This document shows positions 57,067 to 64,000 of a stretch of 64,000 bases of DNA, in pieces. Every line of letters begins with the position of its first letter. The stretch's first letter is position 1. The notes below the pieces were generated by a model. The model was not told where the DNA came from and did no database searches. It worked only from the letters and a program-made list of their open reading frames with translations. The DNA comes from Perkinsus marinus ATCC 50983. Lineage: Eukaryota; Perkinsozoa; Perkinsida; Perkinsidae. A program made the position numbers and the translations under genes. The stretch is from positions 613,341 through 677,340 of the forward strand of contig NW_003206658.1 in NCBI RefSeq assembly GCF_000006405.1, given 5' to 3'.

Positions 57067-58806
57067 TCAAGCGATGCCATATCTGACCACAGGCTTTATG
57101 AGACAACGCCAGATACTATCCCCGACTAACGTACTGGAGTTCATTTCGCTCGTACTGATAGTAGTGTGGTAGAGCATGTTGTCGGCCTCAGACTCTCTCG
57201 CCTGTGCGGTCTCCAACATAGCTAATTGCACGGCAATGCAGCTCATCAGCCTTCGTAGCTCCCTATTGGTTAGATGCTCATACGGCCGTGGCTCCGCCTC
57301 TTCAGCATCAGCACACGTCGATCGACTCCCCAACAGTCGCCTGAAGTGCACCAGTGTCAAGTCTCAGGTCGACGTTATCAAGATGCTTACCACGCCCGAG
57401 TGGTGAGGCTGACAGTGATAGGAGCCATGAGCCAAAGGCAAGGGATAGGGATGTTGGGTAGACAAGCCCACATCGAGAAAGGCCGGAGCATGCCTAGGTA
57501 ACCCGCACCAAAGAATACAGCAGGAGACGAGCCAAGGAGGGGGAGCTCTGTCCCACTCAATTGCAGACCAACAAAGTTACTTATAGCCGTTACTGCCGTC
57601 ACTACGCCGAGGTATCTAACAGGACCTGAGAAGGATATGTCGCGCGCCACGAAATTAATCCTGCTACCATATAGTCGCTCCATGATGGCCCCCGTAGTAA
57701 GTAGAAGAGCCCCACTAACGAGTCTGGATGCCCGAGAACTGTCTCCTTCCGGATGCAACAACGAACACGTCACAAGAGACGTGAGCTGAAGACAGGCATA
57801 AGAGACCACCCTAGGGCCACTCACCCCTCTACCGCGCCATCGACTACTTTCAAGTTGTCATCCTTCTCTACAGCCATTGTATACACATAATCAACAGCTC
57901 TCTCAGCTCTATTCCTTATCGAGGTCATCGTCAGCTCATCGCCTTCCTCACCTTGCTTAGTCATCATGTACGACAACTGCAACGCATCAATGAACCTTCC
58001 TCCATAATCGACGTCCTACCTCAGCAGAGACCCCCAACACGGCCAATAGCATTCCCATCGATGCCAGAGGGAAGCGGGTCCATCTACTGCTAGCGGCAGG
58101 ATATGCGAACAGGCCCCTAAGAAGAATGCTCACCGCAAAGGGGCTTCAATTCCTTCCCTTACATTTCTCCAGCCCTAACATTCGTTTCCTCGAGTGTTTG
58201 TTGAACCCAGGGTTCACTTTCCAACTCAACTTCTTCCCTTTGCCCAGCGCTGCCGCCATCATCGCCACGGCTGGCAGGCGAGGAATCCACCGACCGGCGT
58301 TTCTTTAACTCTTCTAGCCACTTCAGGTCCACCTGACGACGCCAAATGTTCACAACCATGCACAGGAGAGTGTATTTCCAATACTGTGATAACGACAACT
58401 CGACCTGGTACGAGGAGCACGATAGAGGAAAACTCGAACCATGCAGTGGCCCACCGAGACATACGACCATAGAGACGCCTCAACATACTACCTCACAAGC
58501 GAGGCAAGCCAGCACTAGTTATGTATATGGCAATGCCCACTGATGATACTACGATGCGTCATTGAAATTCTTTACAGCTAAAGTAGACCCCTCGTAAGCC
58601 AGTACCTCTCCAAGCTTCTCTCCCCTCGCCATATTGGTCTCCCCTCGCTGAGGCAATGGATCCATCAGCTGTGTCCAAGCTCCACTAATACCACCCTTCT
58701 CCTTACTCACGGCTGTCCGAGCGAACTGCTGCAGGACCGACGAAAACGACGATGTCGATTTCAATGCGACACGGGAGGATATCAGTAGACCCGATGGGAG
58801 AGGCAT
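57067..58806 (-). CDS. Multi-pass membrane protein, unknown
   Basis: Minus-strand exons: 58806-58575 (start MPLPSGLLISSRVALKST), a short hydrophobic exon near 58520, and 58420-58160 (LSQYWKYTLLCMVVNIW, then a basic DLKWLEELKKRR). Near 58100-58035 is FPLASMGMLLAVLGVSAE. 58010-57832 is soluble (LQLSYMMTKQGEEGDEL, later YVYTMAVEKDDNLKVVDG). 57785-57410 has VSGALLLTTGAIMERLYG and VVTAVTAISNFVGLQL. The last exons near 57350-57067 contain NRELRRLMSCIAVQLAML. Junctions such as GTGAGTGG...CTTCAG (57826-57788) are clean. No family was recognised. The order of hydrophobic spans and charged loops suggests an organelle or ER membrane protein. Confidence 0.5.
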
Positions 58807-59471
58807 CTCATCTACAACGATTTTCGGCTAGCCCAAAAGCCATCGGCAGCGTCCCGTTACTGTTGAACTCAACACTGTGCATCAGGAGTGGCGCCGGTCA
58901 TCGTTGCTCATCTAGGAGCACGTAATGATGTAAGAGTTGTTCCTCAATACTGACGGCTTGAAAAAGGATTGTCCGACTTGATTGAACCGGGGGTCTCGGG
59001 GTTACCAGCCGTGACATTTACTGCTGTGCACATTGAGCCGCTTGGGAGGGGTCCACATTACTGCTCCCAGGAGCTGGGATGTACTGGCCTCCCTAAGGCA
59101 ATCAGATGTTGGTTCCATACGACGGCGTGTTCTTGTTGCAGTCTACAGGTGTATGAAGATATACCGGTTAACTTCAGCGAAAAAACACCGTGACGTATAT
59201 TAAAGTTTCACAACACGTTTTACGTGAAGTGGCGTAATACTCTGCGAAAAACGCGATATTCGTGGTCATACTCAGTAGTCGTGAAATATATTTTTCACTA
59301 GCGTTTTTCATATCACTAGAGTGAAGTTCCATTAAAATTCGTATCAGATATCGATATTCAATCTAACGAGATGAACTGAAATGCATCTAAACAGATATCA
59401 CATATATAAGCCACTAACATACAATAACCGACTGTAGCCCACTTTATCAATATGTTGCTCATATATAGTAT
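58807..59471. other. Intergenic
   Basis: A/T-rich with no gene seen; it probably contains the promoter of the membrane gene and the 3' end of its neighbour. Confidence 0.35.
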
Positions 59472-61604
59472 TCATTCACATATATCATAGATCCACAAGT
59501 ACTGCCTCCCTACCTGTTGTGGTTGGAAGCCTCCTCGCTGGCCTCTAGTAGCAGCAGCGGCTGCCGCGGCTGTTGCAGCCATTTGCTGATGTTGCTGACG
59601 ACGAGCCATCTGGTGCGGGTCGTATCTGAGAACCACATCGCCATCGAATGAAGGGGACATACCACTACTGCTGCTCTTGACGCATCTGTTGTTGCTGTAA
59701 CTGCTGTAACAACATTTGCATTTCTTCTTGCCGACTCTGCTGAGGTCGATTGAGCATCCCGCCATACACAGGAGGAGCCGGACGGCCGTATACGCCCATC
59801 GGCGGAGGGGGTATCACTGCTGCTGATGCTGGCATGTTACCGACTCCTCTGGATCCTGAGCACATGAACAACTTCTTCCGTATCCTTCTCTCAAGAGCCT
59901 AAAATACCTTGACTGAGAGCAGCCCTGTGCTGAGCTGCGTAATGAGTGGCTTGATTAGGACCATAAGCACTGTCAGCCGCCCTGCTCATATCACCACTCC
60001 CCCTTCTCGGTGACACATGCTGGTTGTTGCCCGAGGAAGTAGGGGAGACTTGACCTTTCGTTCTGACCTGAGCATATCATACCATCCTCCAGCCAACTCA
60101 CATACTCACCTGAGCTAGTTGCCTCTGTAGACGCTTCATCTGTTCCGCTTTATCAGCATTCTCCCGATGTCCGTGTTGTTGTTGTTGAGACCTCAGTCGC
60201 TGCTGCTCCCGCAAGATCCTCAGTGTTTCATCATGCACATTACCCATGCCCGACTGCTCATTAGAGTTATCCTGAAAGCCATGAGCAGCCATTCTTGAGC
60301 GTCCGTAACCCACAACATTCCCTACTCTCCCATTGCTGCTAGTCGATACTCCTCCTCCTCCACCACCACCGATCATTGCCAGCAGGGCCCGACCAGCATC
60401 ATTACTACCGTCCTGATGAGGACGACGATGAAATACGGCTCTCCAATACCTCTGCTGCTGAGCGATAGACCCAACAAGTTACCCCAGAGTCCCTCGCAGC
60501 TACAGGCGCAGGCTTGGCACCTCTTTCAAGCTCTTCAAGCGTTACAGCTCCCTTGGGCAAGCCGTCCTTCAACTAAGCACATATCGGGTAATCCAAAGGT
60601 CGCCAGTTCGAATCCCAGGAACGGTACTTTTCGCTGCTCCGCTATATCAATTCCAGCAGGCTGCTCTTTTCGCGGCTTCAACCATTCAGACATCCTATTG
60701 CTTCCTTTCCCCGTCGAGACTTGATCAAAGATACTATTCATCGCTAGTCCACCCCTCCTGACAGAAGACTGTACACCCTCCTCCAAAGAGGGACATTGTG
60801 AGATGAGACAGACCACCATCGTTATTCCCACTCACTTGGCAGGGCTCGCGTCTCCCGATATCTCCCCACGGGCGACCTTCTCTACATACTCCCCAACCGT
60901 CATAGAACTCTGTAAGATGAAGGGATTGAACCCACGCCCTCTCGCGAGTGAGACAGGACTACCTTCTCTATAGTCGATTCAGCCTTACGAATATCACCCA
61001 ATGTGAACTTGTTGAGACCCTCTCCACCCGTTGGCGCAGGAGCATCCCGACGACGACCACTGCCAGTCGACGGGCGTTGATGAGTCCGGTCATCAACAAA
61101 ATTATCTTTCGTGTAATTTTTATTCCCCGACTGGGAATCGAACCTGCGCGGGAACAGACTCGGAGGGTTCCGACACTCTCCTGATCTCCATACTTTCGAT
61201 CGAGAGTCGCCGACTTGTCATACTGCTGCTGATGCTGCTTGAAAGGATGATTCCTGTTAGTAGATGTCGATGGGCCGCCAGCCGACGCTCCTCTCCCACG
61301 CATACCTCCACGGCGACCTAGAAATACCACTCAAAAGCTCCTCACCAAGAATCGATCCCGGGTCCACCGAACAAAGGCCAAGAAACCCAACCACTCCACC
61401 AATCTTACCCGGCGGAGCCTGCAGCAGCTGAGACTCGGCATTGTCCTTGTCAATTAGTTCCGGCATACCTCCAGTCGGCTTGTCCAAGCAATACGGTAAG
61501 GCCTGATATTTTCTCAGCTCGTCAATGCTGAAGACCAAGCAACCTCCTCCCCCCGTGTTTCTATGAGGGGTCGGCTCAGGAAAAGTATCAATCGATATCG
61601 ACAT
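59472..61604 (-). CDS. Gln/Gly-rich RNA-regulator candidate with eIF4E-binding-like motif
   Basis: The start is ATG of MSISIDTFPEPTPHRN (61604). Introns (GT-AG, in phase): 61318-61408, 61106-61176, 60910-60962, 60758-60835, 60573-60627, 60452-60482, 60068-60109, 59856-59907. Near the N-terminus CLVFSIDELRKYQALP resembles the eIF4E-binding site (Y/F-x4-L-hydrophobic) of 4E-T-type proteins. An RGG-like patch follows (RRGGMRGRGASAGG), then TVGEYVEKVARGEIS, MSEWLKPRKEQPAG and LPKGAVTLEELERG. The C-terminal half is rich in Gln, Gly and Pro. This plan fits a translational repressor or P-body component, but the eIF4E link is inference. It lies 327 bp downstream of the MKT1-like gene. The last exon changes frame in a CAG/CAA run (about 59690), perhaps an error. 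Four of eight introns carry B-box motifs. Confidence 0.55.
60573..60627 (-). repeat. tRNA-3'-half intron (antisense)
   Basis: The plus strand, antisense to the gene, reads TAATCCAAAGGTCGCCAGTT then CGAATCCC: tRNA variable loop, T-arm and B-box. Removing the 55 nt joins AEQRK to LKDGLPKG in phase 0. Confidence 0.7.
60910..60962 (-). repeat. B-box intron (sense)
   Basis: The 53-nt intron contains GGGCGTGGGTTCAATCCC and ends ATCTTACAG. It is phase 0 between STIEK and SSMTVGEY. Confidence 0.6.
61106..61176 (-). repeat. B-box intron (sense)
   Basis: The 71-nt intron contains CGCGCAGGTTCGATTCCCAG. It is phase 1 on both sides. Confidence 0.65.
61318..61408 (-). repeat. tRNA-like intron with A- and B-box (sense)
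   Basis: The 91-nt intron starts GTAAGATTGGTGGAGTGGTT (A-box-like) and later has CCCGGGATCGATTCTTGG (B-box-like), the most complete tRNA-like layout among the introns. Confidence 0.65.
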
Positions 61605-61930
61605 ATGCTCTGTATTATTATGGAAATAGCACAGGATATTATAGACGCTAATGTGTCTTAACAGTAGCAACAAGCTCAACTAACATACACCACCTCAGTT
61701 CTTCAATCATCTGTCCACCACCACTAAACTCAAACACATGGCGCGAATCGAAACAAATGAAGTATGGCTGCTGGAGAGGAAGAAGATACTCATATTTGCG
61801 AGGATTCAGCCTTGGAAGACTCTGAGGAGATGACTGTAGTTCACCATGTACCTGCCAACAAAGGTGTTGAGAACAAGCGTAGCCTATGTTCACCTACTCA
61901 ACAGAGGAAGAAGATTCCTAGTTCCATGAG

Positions 61931-64000
61931 TTAAATACTCATCATCATGCGCTTCTCCGATAACAACATGTCAGCCTTTATGACATCCTCCTTCATCTCC
62001 TATCACAAACCACCGTCATCAAACCCGCACAGGTTCGAATCCCCCCACCTCCGCTCCAAGTTGATCACTGATATCCACTATACACCTCTTCATCTCAGCC
62101 CAGAACTCTAGCGCCACTCCAAGGTCCTTCATTGGGTCCACACAGCATGCAAACTTCCTCCGAAGGTTCTCGTCAAAAGCCGCACGCTTCTCCGCACTAC
62201 TCATCCTAACCAATCACAAATTCGTACTCCAAATCTTGCAATCTTGCTCTCCCTTACGGTTTCCTAGTTTGAGGGGCTTCCCATGACATGAAGTACTTCA
62301 TAACAATACCCATACACGTTCTCGGGAGCATAAACACGGGAAGGACGGGAGACGGCCCGACTTCAGCCACACGAGGCTCCCGACGGTGGGGCTGAGAGTT
62401 AAGGAAATGCAAGATCTATCAAGATTGCAAGATTGCCCTACCAATCTCTGTCCATTTGCATCTAAATCGCTTGGCAAGGGTCCATTCGGACTGAACGTGT
62501 TATTCGGCAGCAACTTGATGAGAGACTTGTTTTCTATGAGGTCTTCAGTGAGACAAGATTCACATAGGACCCTTAACGTCCGTTTGAACAGCCTCACTAA
62601 TGAATGGAAGGCGGCCAAGTCGAACTCCACTGTCGTATCCCAAAGATCATTCTTCAGCTTCATCGGAATAAGACTTGCAACTCTCGACAGCAGCGTTATG
62701 CTTTTCTCCTTATCTGTCACCGTGTCGATATTCGGGTAACGGACCGCTGCAGGGAACTCGCTGCCGTCTACCGGCTCAAAGGGGTCTCCCGTCAATACGC
62801 CGAATTTCATCAACTCCAGGGCAAACAGAGTGGGCTCCTGGAAGCGGCTTGGGGTATCCTTCAGCACGTCACCGAGGATGGTCATGCCGCCGTCTTCAGA
62901 GAAGTACTCGAGAGACTCGAGCAACTGGAAATGGACCAGAGCCGAGAGGGAGTTCAAATCTTTAGGCTCAGCACGGGGACCAGCAGGGTTCCTCATATTC
63001 ACCACCAACGGACCATCCCGTTGGAATTCGTTCGCATGCCACTGCAAACAGAATCTAAAGTCGCTCATGCCTATATTCTCATACCACTCCTTCCCCAACT
63101 CACCTCAGATCAACAGTATTTACACCTTGTCTACGCATCTCAGCCTCTAGATCCTCCTTCGTGAACTTCCACCTCAAACCCTTCACATGAGGAATCCGAA
63201 TTCGACGTAGGTTCGGATCCTGACAATAACGACAATAAGATACCATTGCGCACAGCGAAGATTCTCCACCTCCCTATTCAGCGTGTAGAGCAAATGGGCC
63301 CTATTTGTCGTCGGAGTAGCACCCATCGGTGGACCGCCGCCTTGAGTCATCATCTGCTGCTGCTGTTGGGACTGAGCCAACTCCCCCACCTCCCAATAAG
63401 CAGTGCATATGATAGGCCGATCTCTCAGGGATGGGTTCAGCTTCTCAGCCATTATCCCAAGAGCCTTGGTCCGGTACTCGTTAGTTAAGTCGATAAGCAA
63501 AGACCTGTACTCCTTCGAATCAATCAGTGGGCTCTGTCGATCACACCAAACTCCCGTCGCCAAGACCAATGGAAGTCTACTGCTGATGAATCCCATCATA
63601 AGGAGCTCATAAACAGTCATTGGCAGTCTTTCACCCAACACTGTTGACATATCACTTGGACATACATGCGTAGGGGGGAATGATATCGGCATAAGAGTAG
63701 GAGTCTGTGTGCCATCAGGATTGCTTATGGTCATCTGAGGCGTGTTCTCCCCAGGTGGGCATAGATGAGGATTAGCATGACCCGATCCACAGGACAACGG
63801 ACGGACCTCCAAGTCGATCGTATTCAACACTGGAGTGTAGCACAAGAGCAGCTTGCATACACAATAGCCTTCAACGTGGTCATTGCGCATATCGTCCGTA
63901 GGGAACGTCTGCATCCAGGAGTTCAATGGGACTTGTCTGATGAACTCTATGGCGGTCTCGAAACTAAAGGCCCCCGCATGGTGAGCCGCCGCTGGAGGCT
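61931..64000 (-). CDS. MKT1-like post-transcriptional regulator, 5' end outside window
   Basis: The frame is open to the right edge. Introns: 63173-63243, 63064-63103, 62392-62441, 62206-62257, 62000-62048; the stop TAA is at 61931-61933. The protein has the central region GERLPMTVYELLMMGFISSR, KEYRSLLIDLTNEYRTKAL and RPIICTAYWEVGE of MKT1 N-terminal-type domains. The C-terminal domain follows: LSALVHFQLLESLEYFSEDG, PTLFALELMKFGVLTGDPF and LPVFMLPRTCMGIVMKYF. In yeast and trypanosomes Mkt1 partners Pbp1/ataxin-2 to stabilise or regulate mRNA; the XPG-like nuclease fold lies upstream of what is seen here. A Gln/Gly-rich loop (SQQQQQMMTQGGG) is present. Introns 63173-63243 and 62000-62048 contain antisense B-boxes. 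A FAM120-type relative is the alternative. Confidence 0.75.
62000..62048 (-). repeat. B-box intron (antisense) in MKT1-like gene
   Basis: The 49-nt intron reads GTGGGGGGATTCGAACCTGT then GCGGG; the reverse complement contains CACAGGTTCGAATCCCCCC. It is phase 0 between DQLGAE and EMKEDVIK. Confidence 0.65.
63173..63243 (-). repeat. B-box intron (antisense) in MKT1-like gene
   Basis: The 71-nt intron contains CAGGATCCGAACCTACG, one base from the common GGATTCGAACCTACG form, followed by a small fold-back GAATTCGGATTC. Confidence 0.55.

Overview
The window reads as nuclear DNA of a unicellular eukaryote, most likely an alveolate of the Perkinsus type. The reasons are dense short GT-AG introns (mostly 40-90 nt) in host genes, a BT1-type folate/biopterin transporter, a long heptatricopeptide-like repeat gene of the kind expanded in alveolates, a PKA catalytic gene, and degenerate LTR, LINE, hAT and Pif1/Helitron-like remnants. 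The lineage call is inference from gene content; no ribosomal or organelle marker is present. Two 100-base N gaps (32376-32475, 52797-52896) are scaffold joins.

Layout. 0-5 kb holds little that can be supported. 6.7-9.8 kb (minus) holds exons of a spliced multi-pass membrane protein. 10-11.3 kb is a cluster of tRNA-derived sequences. 11.3-15.1 kb holds a LINE-like ORF1 (plus) and a broken LTR-type pol (minus). 15.56-15.92 kb is a 358-bp terminal-inverted-repeat element with a tRNA-like core. 17.5-19.0 kb is an intact nine-exon papain-family protease. 21.2-30.7 kb is a transposon graveyard: a gag with CCCH fingers, a hAT transposase, and an RNase H/integrase remnant. 31.5-37.7 kb (minus) is a coiled-coil protein gene. 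37.9-38.8 kb (minus) is an unrecognised gene, head-to-head with a nine-exon PKA catalytic gene (38.9-40.5 kb, plus). 41.2-44.2 kb (minus) is the BT1 transporter, with a minisatellite in its first intron. 45.2-49.3 kb (minus) is the repeat-protein gene, with a 32-bp tandem array in an intron. 50-55 kb is repeat-rich with a Pif1-like fragment. 55.3-64 kb (minus) holds four genes: a WRKY19-type zinc-finger protein, an unknown membrane protein, a Gln/Gly-rich protein with an eIF4E-binding-like motif, and an MKT1-like post-transcriptional regulator that runs off the window.

Two genome-scale signals stand out. First, short introns in several unrelated genes carry a tRNA B-box (T-arm-like) motif, in sense or antisense, and the same motif recurs in intergenic elements. 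Second, many near-perfect inverted repeats with a single unpaired central base (arms 9-26 nt, no shared sequence) are scattered through the window, and several lie where transposon reading frames break. Both look like traces of processes still shaping this genome.
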